From: Clavibacter sp. A6099
GTDB lineage: Bacteria; Actinomycetota; Actinomycetes; Actinomycetales; Microbacteriaceae
Direction: 5' to 3'
DNA length: 64,000 nt
Assembly: GCF_021919125.1 (NCBI RefSeq)
Contig: NZ_CP083439.1
Coordinates: 930,001-994,000 of the forward strand
The position numbers and the translations under genes are program-made. The notes beneath the pieces are model-generated. The model saw only the letters and a program-made list of their open reading frames with translations. It searched no databases and was not told where the DNA came from. Shown here piece after piece: positions 9,386 to 18,599 of this stretch (within the stretch, counting starts at the first letter, position 1; each line of letters opens with the position of its first letter).

Positions 9386-10915
9386 ATGGCCAACCACATT
9401 CTCGAGATGCGCGGCATCACCAAGACGTTCCCCGGCGTCAAGGCGCTGCAGGACGTCACTCTCGAGGTCACGCGCGGCACGTGCCACGCGATCTGCGGCG
9501 AGAACGGCGCGGGCAAGTCGACCCTGATGAAGGTCCTCTCGGGCGTCTACCCGGCCGGTTCCTACGACGGCGACATCGTCCTCGAGAACGAGGTCGTCAA
9601 GTTCTCCAGCATCCGCGACAGCGAGAAGTCGGGCGTGGTGATCATCCACCAGGAGCTCGCGCTGAGCCCCTTCCTCTCCATCGCGGAGAACATCTTCCTC
9701 GGCAACGAGATCTCCAAGGGCGGCTTCATCGACTGGAACGCCACCAACGTGGAGGCCGCGAAGCTCCTCGCCCGTGTCGGGCTGAGCGACAACCCGGCCA
9801 CCAAGATCGCCGACATCGGCGTGGGCAAGCAGCAGCTCGTGGAGATCGCGAAGGCCCTCTCCAAGGAGGTGAAGCTCCTCATCCTCGACGAGCCCACCGC
9901 GGCGCTGAACGACGAGGACTCCGCCCACCTGCTCGACCTGATCAAGCACCTCAAGGGCCAGGGCATCACGAGCATCATCATCAGCCACAAGCTGAACGAG
10001 ATCAAGGCGATCGCCGACGCGGTGACGATCATCCGCGACGGCAAGACCATCGAGACCCTCGACCTCGCGCGCGACTCCATCAGCGAGGAGCGCATCATCA
10101 AGGGCATGGTCGGCCGCGACCTGCAGAGCCGCTACCCCGACCGCACGCCGGACATCGGCGAGGAGGTCCTCCGCATCGAGGACTGGACGGTCCACCACCC
10201 GCAGGAGCACTCCCGGGTCATCGTCGACCACGCCAACCTCAACGTCCGCGCAGGCGAGGTCGTCGGCATCGCCGGCCTCATGGGCGCGGGTCGCACCGAG
10301 CTCGCGATGAGCGTCTTCGGCCGCTCCTACGGCGCGAACATCTCCGGCAAGCTCTACAAGCGCGGCAAGGAGATCCAGGCCAAGACGGTCGGCGACGCCA
10401 TCAAGCACGGCATCGCGTACGCCACCGAGGACCGCAAGCACTACGGCCTCAACCTCATCGACGACATCAAGCGCAACGTCTCCGGCGCCGCGCTGGACAA
10501 GCTGGCCAAGGCCGGCTGGGTCGACGCGAACCAGGAGTACGTGGTGGCCGACGGCTACCGGAAGTCGATGAACATCAAGGCCCCGAGCGTGGGCGCCATC
10601 ACCGGGAAGCTCTCCGGCGGCAACCAGCAGAAGGTCGTCCTCTCCAAGTGGATGTTCTCCGACCCGGACGTGCTCATCCTCGACGAGCCCACCCGAGGCA
10701 TCGACGTCGGCGCCAAGTACGAGATCTACACGATCATCAACGCGCTCGCCGCGCAGGGGAAGGCCGTCATCGTCATCTCCAGCGAGCTGCCCGAGCTGCT
10801 CGGCATCTGCGACCGCATCTACGCCCTCTCCGCCGGGCGGATCACGGGACAGCTGCCGATCGCCGAGGCGACCCCCGAGAGCCTCATGTCCTACATGACC
10901 AAGGAAAAGGAATAG
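9386..10915 (+). CDS. gguA: Sugar ABC transporter ATP-binding protein (GguA type)
   Basis: 509 residues from ATG 9386; an in-frame GTG at 9374 would add four residues, but the ATG is better placed after GAGG. It is a double-ATPase sugar importer subunit. The first half has a full P-loop GENGAGKST and Walker [12 protein letters not shown]. The second half has a degenerate P-loop region ([10 protein letters not shown]), as is usual for the family, with signature [10 protein letters not shown] and Walker [12 protein letters not shown]. It powers import together with the adjacent permease and binding protein. Confidence 0.93.
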   Translation: MANHILEMRGITKTFPGVKALQDVTLEVTRGTCHAICGENGAGKSTLMKVLSGVYPAGSYDGDIVLENEVVKFSSIRDSEKSGVVIIHQELALSPFLSIAENIFLGNEISKGGFIDWNATNVEAAKLLARVGLSDNPATKIADIGVGKQQLVEIAKALSKEVKLLILDEPTAALNDEDSAHLLDLIKHLKGQGITSIIISHKLNEIKAIADAVTIIRDGKTIETLDLARDSISEERIIKGMVGRDLQSRYPDRTPDIGEEVLRIEDWTVHHPQEHSRVIVDHANLNVRAGEVVGIAGLMGAGRTELAMSVFGRSYGANISGKLYKRGKEIQAKTVGDAIKHGIAYATEDRKHYGLNLIDDIKRNVSGAALDKLAKAGWVDANQEYVVADGYRKSMNIKAPSVGAITGKLSGGNQQKVVLSKWMFSDPDVLILDEPTRGIDVGAKYEIYTIINALAAQGKAVIVISSELPELLGICDRIYALSAGRITGQLPIAEATPESLMSYMTKEKE

Positions 10916-10920
10916 CAAGC

Positions 10921-12108
10921 ATGTCCAGTCTCAGCAGTGTGGCGGGTTTCCTCGTCAGTCGCCTCAGGCAGATCGGCATCTTCATCGCGCTGATCGCGAT
11001 CGTGGTGCTGTTCCAGATCCTCACGAACGGGACGCTCCTCGAGCCCCGCAACGTCACGAGCATCGTCGTCCAGAACGCCTACATCCTGATCCTCGCGATC
11101 GGCATGGTGATGGTCATCATCGCCGGCCACATCGACCTGTCGGTCGGCTCGGTGGTGGCCCTCGTCGGCGCCGTCTCGGGTGTGTTCGCGGTGAACTGGG
11201 GTCTGCCCTGGTACGTCTCCATCGTCTTGAGCCTCGTGATCGGCGGCCTCATCGGCGCCTGGCAGGGCTTCTGGGTGGCGTACGTCGGCATCCCGGCCTT
11301 CATCGTGACCCTGGCGGGCATGCTCACGTTCCGCGGCCTCGCGCAGATCGTCCTGCAGAACCGCCCCATCACGCCGTTCCCGGACGAGTACGTCTCCGTA
11401 GGCGCGGGCTTCCTGCCCGACCCCTCGGGCGGCACGTCCTACCTCGAGTGGGTCACCGTCACGCTGGGCGTGCTGGCCGCGGTCTTCCTCGTCGCGCAGC
11501 AGCTCCGCGAGCGTCGCGCCCGCGTCAAGCTCAACCTCGAGGACGAGCCCTTCGCCTGGTTCATCACGAAGCTCGCCACCATCGCGATCCTCGTGCTCGG
11601 CATCACGTACCTGCTCGCCAGCTACCAGGGCACCCCGATCGTGCTCGTCATCCTCGCGGTCCTGGTGTTCGTCTACACGGCGGTGATGAACCGCAGCATC
11701 TTCGGCCGGCACATCTACGCCCGAGGCGGCAACCTCAACGCCGCGCAGCTGTCCGGCATCAACACGAAGCGCGTGGACTTCCTGCTCTTCGTGAACATGG
11801 GCGTCCTGGCAGCGCTCGCGGGCATCGCCTTCACGGCGCGCAGCAACTCGGCGCTCCCGGGCGCCGGCAACGGGTTCGAGCTCGACGCCATCGCCGCGGT
11901 CTTCATCGGCGGAGCAGCGGTCACCGGCGGCATCGGCACCGTGATCGGCGCCATGATCGGTGGTCTGATCATGGGCGTGCTGAACAACGGCATGCAGCTG
12001 CTCGGCCTGGGCACGGAGTACCAGCAGCTCATCAAGGGCCTCGTGCTCCTGCTGGCCGTCGCGTTCGACGTGTTCAACAAGAGCCGCGGATCCAAGTCCG
12101 CGACCTGA
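10921..12108 (+). CDS. gguB: Sugar ABC transporter permease (GguB type)
   Basis: 395-residue polytopic membrane protein of the branched-chain/monosaccharide permease class. Hydrophobic helices run the whole length. The conserved segment GHIDLSVGSVVALVGAVSG is near the first third, and the C-terminal FIGGAAVTGGIGTVIGAMIGG is characteristic. It starts five bases after the ATPase stop with an AAGGAA ribosome-binding site inside the end of that gene. It forms the membrane channel of the pentose importer. It is followed by a strong hairpin terminator at 12144. Confidence 0.93.
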   Translation: MSSLSSVAGFLVSRLRQIGIFIALIAIVVLFQILTNGTLLEPRNVTSIVVQNAYILILAIGMVMVIIAGHIDLSVGSVVALVGAVSGVFAVNWGLPWYVSIVLSLVIGGLIGAWQGFWVAYVGIPAFIVTLAGMLTFRGLAQIVLQNRPITPFPDEYVSVGAGFLPDPSGGTSYLEWVTVTLGVLAAVFLVAQQLRERRARVKLNLEDEPFAWFITKLATIAILVLGITYLLASYQGTPIVLVILAVLVFVYTAVMNRSIFGRHIYARGGNLNAAQLSGINTKRVDFLLFVNMGVLAALAGIAFTARSNSALPGAGNGFELDAIAAVFIGGAAVTGGIGTVIGAMIGGLIMGVLNNGMQLLGLGTEYQQLIKGLVLLLAVAFDVFNKSRGSKSAT

Positions 12109-12143
12109 TCCACCCGCAGCACCCGCGCTGACGCGCACCCGAA

Positions 12144-12173
12144 GGGCCCGGCATCCACACGGATGCCGGGCCC
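12144..12173 (+). terminator. Terminator of the arabinose operon
   Basis: Perfect 13-bp stem GGGCCCGGCATCC / GGATGCCGGGCCC with a 4-base loop ACAC, 35 bases after gguB. The same two arms recur at 14235-14264. Confidence 0.8.
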
Positions 12174-12390
12174 CTCGTGCGTCAGAGGACCGGGAGTCGG
12201 ACGGGAGAACGCGGACCAGGGAGACGCTCACCCCGTTAGCTTCGGTCTCCATGGACGGCATGGCGCTGGCCCGGGTGGGCATGCCGACATCGACGGCCAC
12301 GCCCCAGGGCGGAGGACCCCATCTGCTCGGCGGGGGCGCGGGATCCGGATGCCGGGGGAGCCATGGCGCCCCCGGAGTGGACGGTCCTCG

Positions 12391-12954
12391 ATGAGAGGCC
12401 GTGCCGTGCGCGTCGTGCTCGTGGTCGGTCCCGGGCTCCTTCAGGAGGGGATGCGTGCGCTGCTGCTCGCCGAAGACGACATCGACGTCGTGGGCGTGTG
12501 CGAAGACGGACGCACCGCTGCGCGTGCCTGCATCGAGCAGGACGCGGACGTGCTCGTCGTCGACGCCCGCCTCCTGGGTGCGCAGCTGCAGCGCCAGGCC
12601 GCCGGCATCCGCACACGGCATCCCGGGTTCCGGGTCGTGTCGCTGCACGAGGGTGGGCAGCCCCTCAGCGGGGTGCCCGCCGATGAGGCCTGCTCGGACG
12701 CGCGAGTGTCGACGACCGCGTCGTTCGCCGTGCTGGTGGGAACTGTCCGGGGCGCTCTCCGGTCAGCCGGAACGCCGCAGCGTCTAACGGCCCGCGAGGT
12801 CGAGGTCGTGGTGCTCCTGGCGCGGGCTCTGACCAACAGGCAGATCGCCCACCGTCTCGGGATAGCGCCGGGGACCGTGAAGCGGCACGTCAGCAATGTG
12901 ATGGGGAAGCTAGGAGCTGTCTCGCGGCTCGACGTGGTGAACCGGATGCGCTGA
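12391..12954 (+). CDS. Orphan LuxR-type regulator with pseudo-receiver domain
   Basis: 187 residues. The C-terminal LuxR helix-turn-helix is clear (LTAREVEVVVLLARALTNRQ, then IAHRLGIAPGTVKRHVSNVM). The N-terminal half has receiver-like topology with a candidate phosphoacceptor D58 (VLVVDARLL), but the acidic pair expected after strand 1 is replaced by VVGPG. It may therefore not be phosphorylated in the normal way. No histidine kinase is nearby. An in-frame GTG at 12406, preceded by GAGAGG, is an equally likely start. It lies upstream of three secreted-protein genes and could control them; that link is inference. Confidence 0.75.
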   Translation: MRGRAVRVVLVVGPGLLQEGMRALLLAEDDIDVVGVCEDGRTAARACIEQDADVLVVDARLLGAQLQRQAAGIRTRHPGFRVVSLHEGGQPLSGVPADEACSDARVSTTASFAVLVGTVRGALRSAGTPQRLTAREVEVVVLLARALTNRQIAHRLGIAPGTVKRHVSNVMGKLGAVSRLDVVNRMR

Positions 12955-13033
12955 TCGCCTCGGAGCCGGATTCCCGCGTCGGTCACGCGGGCGCGGCGCC
13001 TCCATTCCTATCCCATCCGGCGGAGGAATCAAT

Positions 13034-13126
13034 ATGGCCCGAACGGCGCATGTGCCCCGGGGTCTGGGGAGATATCGTCACAAATGCCCGGGGATCGGAA
13101 TGGAAATCGACCCGGATATCGATTGA
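13034..13126 (+). CDS. Possible 30-residue leader peptide, coupled to the next gene
   Basis: ATG at 13034 is preceded by a strong GGAGGAA ribosome-binding site at 13022. The frame runs 30 codons to a TGA at 13124. That stop is embedded in the TGAGG that serves as ribosome-binding site for the secreted protein starting at 13132. The arrangement looks like a translated leader that couples initiation downstream. The peptide has no recognisable domain. Confidence 0.4.
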   Translation: MARTAHVPRGLGRYRHKCPGIGMEIDPDID

Positions 13127-13131
13127 GGCTC

Positions 13132-13698
13132 ATGCGACACGTGAAGTTGTACTCAGGGATCGGGGCCGTCGTGCTGATCGGCGCCTGCCTGTCATCGGCG
13201 CTGCCGGCGATGGCCGGTCCGCAGAAGGCGGTCGACCACGCAGCCGAACCGACGGTGACGGCGGACGGCCACGAATTCTATTCCCAAGATCAGATCGACG
13301 CGGCATGGCAGAAGGCCGTCGGGGAATTCACGGGGGTGCTCCCGGCGGGTCGGCATTTCCCGGAGCTCGCCCCCTCGTTCTTCCACCCCGCGGACGGGAC
13401 CGAATACTCCTACGAGGCCGGGATCCCCGCGCAGATCGTGGCCCGCTACTCCAGGTGCGCCTGGCTGCAGGAGTCGGACGCCTTCACGCCGAACACCGTC
13501 CTCAGCGTCTATCCGGAGAGCGAGATCGACGCGCAGCTCGATCCGGCGGCATGGCAGGCCATGCCGGCGGTGAAGGAGAGCATGGACGTCTCCGCCTACC
13601 TCGCCTCCGTGGACGACTACGCCCGCGCGACCGGGCAGGACCCGCGAGCGGTCGAGTTCCGGAGCGAGTGCGCCGTCTACACGGAGTCGAACCGATGA
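13132..13698 (+). CDS. Small secreted protein of unknown function
   Basis: 188 residues. A signal peptide is obvious: MRHVKLYSG, a hydrophobic core, and a cleavage site near ALPAMAG. The mature part of about 160 residues is acidic, rich in aromatic residues and has two cysteines (in SRCAWLQ and SECAVY) that could form one disulfide. I do not recognise a domain. The ATG at 13132 with TGAGG upstream fits the signal peptide; the open frame extends 16 codons further 5' without support. Its stop overlaps the next gene's ATG (ATGA), indicating an operon of secreted proteins. Confidence 0.7.
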   Translation: MRHVKLYSGIGAVVLIGACLSSALPAMAGPQKAVDHAAEPTVTADGHEFYSQDQIDAAWQKAVGEFTGVLPAGRHFPELAPSFFHPADGTEYSYEAGIPAQIVARYSRCAWLQESDAFTPNTVLSVYPESEIDAQLDPAAWQAMPAVKESMDVSAYLASVDDYARATGQDPRAVEFRSECAVYTESNR

Positions 13699-14174
13699 GG
13701 GCGCGTGAGCGGTCGGGCCTCCGGCGGTGGAGGCGATCGACCGGGATGTCCCTCCTCGCGGGTGCAATCGTCCTCGGGGCCGTGGTGACGGTGGCCGAAC
13801 CCGCATCCGCGGATCAGGAGCACATCACCGGAAGCCAGGAGACCTTCGTGAACGTGATGTACCAGCACGCTCGATACGAGAACAACGCCCGCAATGGGGA
13901 GAGCGTGAAGATCACGTCGGTCTCCCGAGGAGCGGGCGGCACGTACTCGATGGGCATGCGGCGACCTGGGGTCAGCGCTTCGTATGCGAAGGCGACGGGG
14001 ATCCCCGAGCTCGGGCAGACCTTCACGCCGTTCAAGAGCGTGAGCACCGGGACGATCGGCAATCCGCCCGGCACCTTCTACCTCACGGTCTCGATCGTCG
14101 GGGGCTGCGGGGGAGACGGCTGCGGCACGATCGACTGGGGAGCGGAACTCCGCTACAACCTGCCGCTGCACTGA
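13695..14174 (+). CDS. Small secreted protein, GGCGGD family
   Basis: 159 residues. An Arg-rich N-terminus and hydrophobic segment end near AEPASADQ, a typical Sec signal. The mature domain is rich in Gly, Ser and Thr and predicted beta-rich. Near its end is the motif GTFYLTVSIVGGCGGDGCGT, whose two cysteines probably pair. The same motif pattern, GTFFLRVEVVGGCGGDCG, occurs in the minus-strand gene at the right edge of the window (63785-64000), so these are paralogues. I do not recognise the family. The start overlaps the upstream stop by four bases. Confidence 0.72.
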   Translation: MRARERSGLRRWRRSTGMSLLAGAIVLGAVVTVAEPASADQEHITGSQETFVNVMYQHARYENNARNGESVKITSVSRGAGGTYSMGMRRPGVSASYAKATGIPELGQTFTPFKSVSTGTIGNPPGTFYLTVSIVGGCGGDGCGTIDWGAELRYNLPLH

Positions 14175-14234
14175 GGTCGAGCCGGCGCGCTGGACACCGA
14201 GCTGAGTGAGCGCGGCCGGTCTGAGCGATGCAGA

Positions 14235-14264
14235 GGGCCCGGCATCCACGAGGATGCCGGGCCC
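14235..14264 (+). terminator. Terminator after the secreted-protein pair
   Basis: Perfect 13-bp stem with the same arms as the hairpin at 12144 (GGGCCCGGCATCC/GGATGCCGGGCCC), loop ACGA, 60 bases after the stop of the 13695 gene. Confidence 0.78.
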
Positions 14265-14406
14265 CCGTCGTGGGACGAGTCGCGGTGGGGGAGAGATGCG
14301 TGTGCATCACGGCGACCCGGATACGATCCCGAGCGCCCGCCACCGCACCGCGGACGGCGGGTTCGTCATGAACTCCTTGATGCGCCTCGAGCGCAAGTGA
14401 TGCCCC

Positions 14407-14946
14407 ATGCAGATCCGTCTCAGTTCCGTTTCCGCTGCGGTCCTCGTGATGCTGGCCTCGGCCGCCTTCGCCGGTCCCGCCGCTCATGCCGCGTCGTCAT
14501 CCACGACTTCCGACCGAGGCGCGACCGCGAGTCGCGCAGCCGACGATCCCCAGGCGAAGGACGGCCACGAGCTCGTCCAGCAGGGGGCGAGCGTGAGTCG
14601 CGCTCTCCACATCTGCAACGAAGGCGGCGACGTCGTCGGCGAGGGCCGCGCGTTGAATCACATACCCGTGTACTTCGACGGGGACACCAGTACCGGTGCA
14701 TGTCTCCTCAGGAAGGGAGGTGTCACGAGCTATGGCGTACAGGCGTTGCAGACGTCGCTCGACCAGTGCTACGGGAAGGACCTCGGTGTGGACGGGACGT
14801 TCGCGAATGCCATGTACCGGGCGCTGATCCAGGTCCAGCGGCAGATCGGCGTCACCGCCGATGGCATCTACGGGCCCAACACCGGGAAGGCCATGATCCA
14901 AGCCGGGGACGTCTGCCGTCAGCTGCCGGCTGACGACTTCAGGTGA
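14407..14946 (+). CDS. Secreted protein with peptidoglycan-binding domain
   Basis: 179 residues. The signal peptide MQIRLSSVSAAVLVMLASAA ends near AHAASS. The C-terminal half is a PG_binding_1-type domain (GVQALQTSLDQCYGKDLGVD, then a second helix and GVTADGIYGPNTGKAM), a fold that docks proteins on peptidoglycan. Four cysteines (in HICNE, GACLL, DQCYG and DVCRQ) suggest two disulfides. No catalytic domain is visible, so it is likely a wall-associated accessory protein. A candidate -10 TACGAT lies at 14322-14327, but no good ribosome-binding site precedes the ATG. Confidence 0.75.
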   Translation: MQIRLSSVSAAVLVMLASAAFAGPAAHAASSSTTSDRGATASRAADDPQAKDGHELVQQGASVSRALHICNEGGDVVGEGRALNHIPVYFDGDTSTGACLLRKGGVTSYGVQALQTSLDQCYGKDLGVDGTFANAMYRALIQVQRQIGVTADGIYGPNTGKAMIQAGDVCRQLPADDFR

Positions 14947-15058
14947 GCGGCGCGCCGTGCTCGGGGGAAGGCGACCTGACGCTGCTCTCCACCTGGGTCA
15001 CGGCACCGTGCGAGTCACGAGAGCTGCGCCGTCGCGCGATGTGACCCCGTGAAGCAGA

Positions 15059-15091
15059 GGAAGCCGCCTCCGCGATGCGGAGGCGGCTTCC
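15059..15091 (-). terminator. Terminator of xylA
   Basis: Perfect 15-bp stem GGAAGCCGCCTCCGC / GCGGAGGCGGCTTCC with a 3-base loop, 17 bases beyond the xylA stop on the minus strand. Confidence 0.8.
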
Positions 15092-15107
15092 CGCTGCCCA
15101 GGGCGGG

Positions 15108-16301
15108 CTAGGAGCGCGCGCCCATGAGGTGCTCGAGCGCCAGCTGGTTGAGGCGCACGAAGCCGAAGCCCTTGGCGTCGAAGTACGACGGGGCGTCGAA
15201 GTCCTCGTAGGAGGAGCGGTCGGCGAGGATGTCGTCGTACGACTCGCCCTCGTTCAGCGTCGGCGTGTAGATCTCGTCGACCTTGGCGGCGGCGAGCGCC
15301 TCCTGTACCTCGGGGTCGGCGCGGAAGGCCTGCGCGCGCTCCTTGAGGAGCAGGTACATGCGCATGTTCGCGGCGGCGGAGTCCCACACGCCCGTGATGT
15401 CCTCGGTGCGGCTGGGCTTGTAGTCGAAGTGACGGGGGCCGTCGTAGGAGCGGCCGCCGCCCACGCCGCCGTTCTCCAGCAGGTCGACGAGCGAGAACGC
15501 GTTCTGCAGGTCGCCGTGGCCGAAGACGAGGTCCTGGTCGTACTTGATGCCGCGCTGGCCATTGAGGTCGATGTGGAACAGCTTGCCCTGGTACAGCGCC
15601 TGCATGATGCCGGCGGTGAAGTTGAGGCCGGCCATCTGCTCGTGGCCGACCTCGGGGTTCACGCCGACGAGCTCGGGGCGCTCGAGGGTCTCGATGAAGG
15701 CGAGGGCGTGGCCGAGGGTCGGCAGCAGGATGTCGCCGCGGGGCTCGTTGGGCTTCGGCTCGATCGCGAAGCGGATGTCGTAGCCCTTGTCGGTGACGTA
15801 GTCGCCGAGGAGGTTGACGGCCTCGCGGTAGCGCTCGAGCGCGCCGCGGACGTCCTTGGCGGAGTCGTACTCGGCGCCCTCGCGGCCGCCCCACATCACG
15901 AACGTCTGCGCGCCGAGCTCGGCGGCGAGGTCGATGTTGCGGAGCACCTTGCGGATCGCGAACCGGCGGACGGCGCGGTCGTTGCTGGTGAAGCCGCCGT
16001 CCTTGAAGACGGGCGCGCTGAAGAGGTTGGTGGTGACCATCGGCACGACGATGCCGGTGTCGCTGAGGGCGCCCTTGAGGCGGTCGATCTGCGTCTGGCG
16101 CTCGGCGTCGGTGGATCCGAACGCGAAGAGGTCGTCGTCGTGGAAGGTGAGGCCGTAGGCGCCCAGCTCCGAGATGCGCTCGACGCCCTCGACCACGTCG
16201 AGGTCGGAGCGGGTCGGGCCGCCGAAGGGATCGGCCCCCGTGTAGCCGATGGTCCAGAGTCCGAACGAGAACTTGTCCTCGCGGGTGGGGGTGAGCGCCA
16301 T
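15108..16301 (-). CDS. xylA: Xylose isomerase
   Basis: 397 residues, the actinobacterial class I xylose isomerase length. It converts D-xylose to D-xylulose (and glucose to fructose). Active-site and metal-ligand segments are present: FHDDDL with the catalytic His, [20 protein letters not shown] and [17 protein letters not shown]. The ATG has AGGAGA at 16306-16311 and a palindrome upstream. There is no xylulokinase or XylR next to it, so it is an isolated catabolic gene here. Confidence 0.96.
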   Translation of the reverse strand: MALTPTREDKFSFGLWTIGYTGADPFGGPTRSDLDVVEGVERISELGAYGLTFHDDDLFAFGSTDAERQTQIDRLKGALSDTGIVVPMVTTNLFSAPVFKDGGFTSNDRAVRRFAIRKVLRNIDLAAELGAQTFVMWGGREGAEYDSAKDVRGALERYREAVNLLGDYVTDKGYDIRFAIEPKPNEPRGDILLPTLGHALAFIETLERPELVGVNPEVGHEQMAGLNFTAGIMQALYQGKLFHIDLNGQRGIKYDQDLVFGHGDLQNAFSLVDLLENGGVGGGRSYDGPRHFDYKPSRTEDITGVWDSAAANMRMYLLLKERAQAFRADPEVQEALAAAKVDEIYTPTLNEGESYDDILADRSSYEDFDAPSYFDAKGFGFVRLNQLALEHLMGARS

Positions 16302-16329
16302 GGTGTCTCCTGTCAGCGTCGTCGATGAT

Positions 16330-16345
16330 TTGTTGCTAGCTACAA
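16330..16345. promoter_or_regulatory. Palindromic operator before xylA
   Basis: TTGTTGCTAGCTACAA is a 16-bp palindrome with one mismatched pair, about 30 bases before the xylA start. It lies in an AT-richer patch that should contain the promoter. It is a candidate site for a ROK/XylR-type or LacI-type repressor encoded elsewhere. Confidence 0.5.
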
Positions 16346-16505
16346 CCTAACCGGAGCGCGGCTGGGGCACAACGCCGACACGGCGCCGGGGCGGGTCGGC
16401 TGGACGCGCCGCGAGCACCCCGGCAGGATGGCAGGAGGTCGTCGTCGACCGCGCGCGTGCGCATCCGCCGACCCGCCATCGCCCCGACGGAGAGGTCCAC
16501 CCGAC

Positions 16506-18008
16506 ATGACCGACGCATCGCCCGCCGCAGCCGGACGGCACGCGGATCCGGCCGACGACCGGGGCGAGGGCCTCGAGTTCCCGCCCGGGTTCCTCTTCGG
16601 ATCCGCCACCGCCGCCTACCAGATCGAGGGCGCGGTCGACGAGGGCGGGCGCGGCCCCTCCATCTGGGACACCTTCAGCCGCACGCCCGGCAGGGTGCTC
16701 GGTGGCGACACCGGCGATGTCGCCGACGACCACTTCCACCGGCTCGAGTCCGACCTCGACCTGATGCAGGCGCTCGGCCTGGAGGCCTACCGCTTCTCGA
16801 TCGCGTGGCCGCGCATCCAGCCGACCGGGCGCGGGCCGGCGAACGCGGAGGGCCTGGCGTTCTACGGGCGGCTGGTCGACGGGCTCGTGGCGCGGGGGAT
16901 CACGCCCATCGCGACGCTCTACCACTGGGACCTGCCGCAGGCGCTCGAGGACGAGGGCGGCTGGGCGAACCGCGACACCGCGTACGCGTTCGCCGACTAC
17001 GCGCGGATCATGGGCGAGGCGCTCGGCGACCGCGTCGGCACCTGGACCACGCTGAACGAGCCGTGGTGCTCGGCGTACCTCGGCTACGCGGCCGGCGTGC
17101 ACGCACCCGGCCGCACCGACGCCGAGGACTCGTTCCGCGCGGTGCACCACCTCAACCTCGCGCACGGCCTCGCGGTCCGGGCGCTCCGGGAGGTCGTGCC
17201 GGCCGACGCGCGCTTCTCCATCACGCTGAACCTGCACGTGATCCGCGGCGAGGGCGGCACGGGAACCGAGGCCGTGCGCCGCGTCGACGGCGTCGGCAAC
17301 CGCGTGTTCCTCGACCCGCTGCTGCACGGCCGCTACCCCGCCGACGTGCTCGAGGACACCGCCTCGATCACCGACTGGTCGTTCGTGCTGCCCGGCGACA
17401 CCGAGCTCATCCGCCAGCCGCTGCACCTGCTGGGCGTCAACTACTACAACACCAGCCGGGTGCGGATGCGGGACGGCTCCGTCGCGGGCGGCGGCACGTC
17501 CATCCACGGCGACGTCGCCGCGACCCCGTTCCCCGGCACCGACGACGTCGAGTTCCTCGAGCAGCCGGGCCCCTACACGGCCATGGGCTGGAACATCGAG
17601 CCGCAGGGCCTCGAGGACCTGCTCGTGTCGCTGCACGACGAGTTCCCCGACCTGCCGCTCATGGTGACGGAGAACGGCGCCGCGTTCGACGACGAGGTGA
17701 CCGTGGAGGACGGCGTGCGGGTGGTCCACGACCCCGAGCGGATCGACTACCTGACGCGCCACTTCGCCGCGGCCCACCGCGCGATGGCCCGCGGCGTGGA
17801 CCTCCGCGGCTACCAGGTGTGGTCGCTCCTCGACAACTTCGAGTGGGCATACGGCTACTCGAAGCGGTTCGGCATCGTGCACGTGGACTACGCGACGCAG
17901 GAGCGGACGCCCAAGGACAGCGCCCTCTGGTACGCGCGCCTCATCGCCGAACGCGCCATCCCGGCGGTCGACGCGCGGCCCGAGCGCCACGTGCGCCCCG
18001 GGGCGTGA
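16506..18008 (+). CDS. GH1 beta-glucosidase
   Basis: 500-residue glycoside hydrolase family 1 enzyme. The N-terminal signature [15 protein letters not shown] is followed by the acid/base glutamate E185 in TLNEPW and the nucleophile E389 in VTENGAAF, so the retaining mechanism is intact. No signal peptide is seen, which suggests a cytoplasmic enzyme acting on imported beta-linked disaccharides or aryl glucosides. The ATG at 16506 has GGAGAGG ten bases upstream. The stop overlaps the start of the GNAT gene. Substrate specificity cannot be read from the sequence. Confidence 0.94.
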   Translation: MTDASPAAAGRHADPADDRGEGLEFPPGFLFGSATAAYQIEGAVDEGGRGPSIWDTFSRTPGRVLGGDTGDVADDHFHRLESDLDLMQALGLEAYRFSIAWPRIQPTGRGPANAEGLAFYGRLVDGLVARGITPIATLYHWDLPQALEDEGGWANRDTAYAFADYARIMGEALGDRVGTWTTLNEPWCSAYLGYAAGVHAPGRTDAEDSFRAVHHLNLAHGLAVRALREVVPADARFSITLNLHVIRGEGGTGTEAVRRVDGVGNRVFLDPLLHGRYPADVLEDTASITDWSFVLPGDTELIRQPLHLLGVNYYNTSRVRMRDGSVAGGGTSIHGDVAATPFPGTDDVEFLEQPGPYTAMGWNIEPQGLEDLLVSLHDEFPDLPLMVTENGAAFDDEVTVEDGVRVVHDPERIDYLTRHFAAAHRAMARGVDLRGYQVWSLLDNFEWAYGYSKRFGIVHVDYATQERTPKDSALWYARLIAERAIPAVDARPERHVRPGA

Positions 18009-18571
18009 GCGGGCCACCGCCCGGCACGGACGAGCGTGCGGTGCTCGCCGACGGGATCGTGATGCGGCCCGCGCGGATCACCGACGCTGCAGCGCTCGCC
18101 GCCGCGTACCGCGAGAACCGGGAGCACCTCCGGCCCTTCGAGCCCGCGCGCACCGACGCGTTCTTCACGTCGGCGGGACAGCGCGCGCAGCTCGCGGGGC
18201 GCATCGCCGAGCGGGCGGCCGGATCCGGCCTGCCGTACCTCGTCGTCGAGGGCGACCGCGTCATCGGCCGCTGCGACCTCTTCGCCGTGAAGCGCGGCGC
18301 GGCGCAGAGCGCGAGCCTCGGCTACTGGATCGACCGCGAGCGCCAGGGCGCCGGGCTCGCGACGGCGGCTGCCCGGGAGGCGGTCCGCATCGCGCGCGCC
18401 GCTGGGCTGCACCGGCTGGAGGCGTCGACCCTCGTGGGGAACGGCGGATCCGAGGAGGTGCTCGCGCGTGCCGGGTTCGACGCGATCGGCATCGCGCCGG
18501 CGTACCTGCGGATCGACGGCGCGTGGAGCGACCACACGCTGTGGCAGCGCGTGGTCGACGGCGCGCGCTGA
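18005..18571 (+). CDS. GNAT family N-acetyltransferase (RimJ/RimL-like)
   Basis: 188 residues. The acetyl-CoA-binding motif A region is seen as [18 protein letters not shown] (consensus Q/RxxGxG/A), preceded by LGYWIDRE, and the C-terminal [23 protein letters not shown] is typical of the RimJ/RimL acetyltransferase branch. Family members acetylate ribosomal-protein N-termini or small molecules; the target here is unknown. The start GTG overlaps the glucosidase stop (GTGA), so the two are probably co-translated. Confidence 0.88.
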   Translation: MSGPPPGTDERAVLADGIVMRPARITDAAALAAAYRENREHLRPFEPARTDAFFTSAGQRAQLAGRIAERAAGSGLPYLVVEGDRVIGRCDLFAVKRGAAQSASLGYWIDRERQGAGLATAAAREAVRIARAAGLHRLEASTLVGNGGSEEVLARAGFDAIGIAPAYLRIDGAWSDHTLWQRVVDGAR

Positions 18572-18599
18572 CGGGCGCCGCGGCGCGGCCGGCGGGCGC

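Noticed and set aside
14206-14400. A 64-codon frame between the secreted-protein genes
   Set aside because: It runs through the terminator hairpin at 14235-14264 and has no ribosome-binding site; probably non-coding.
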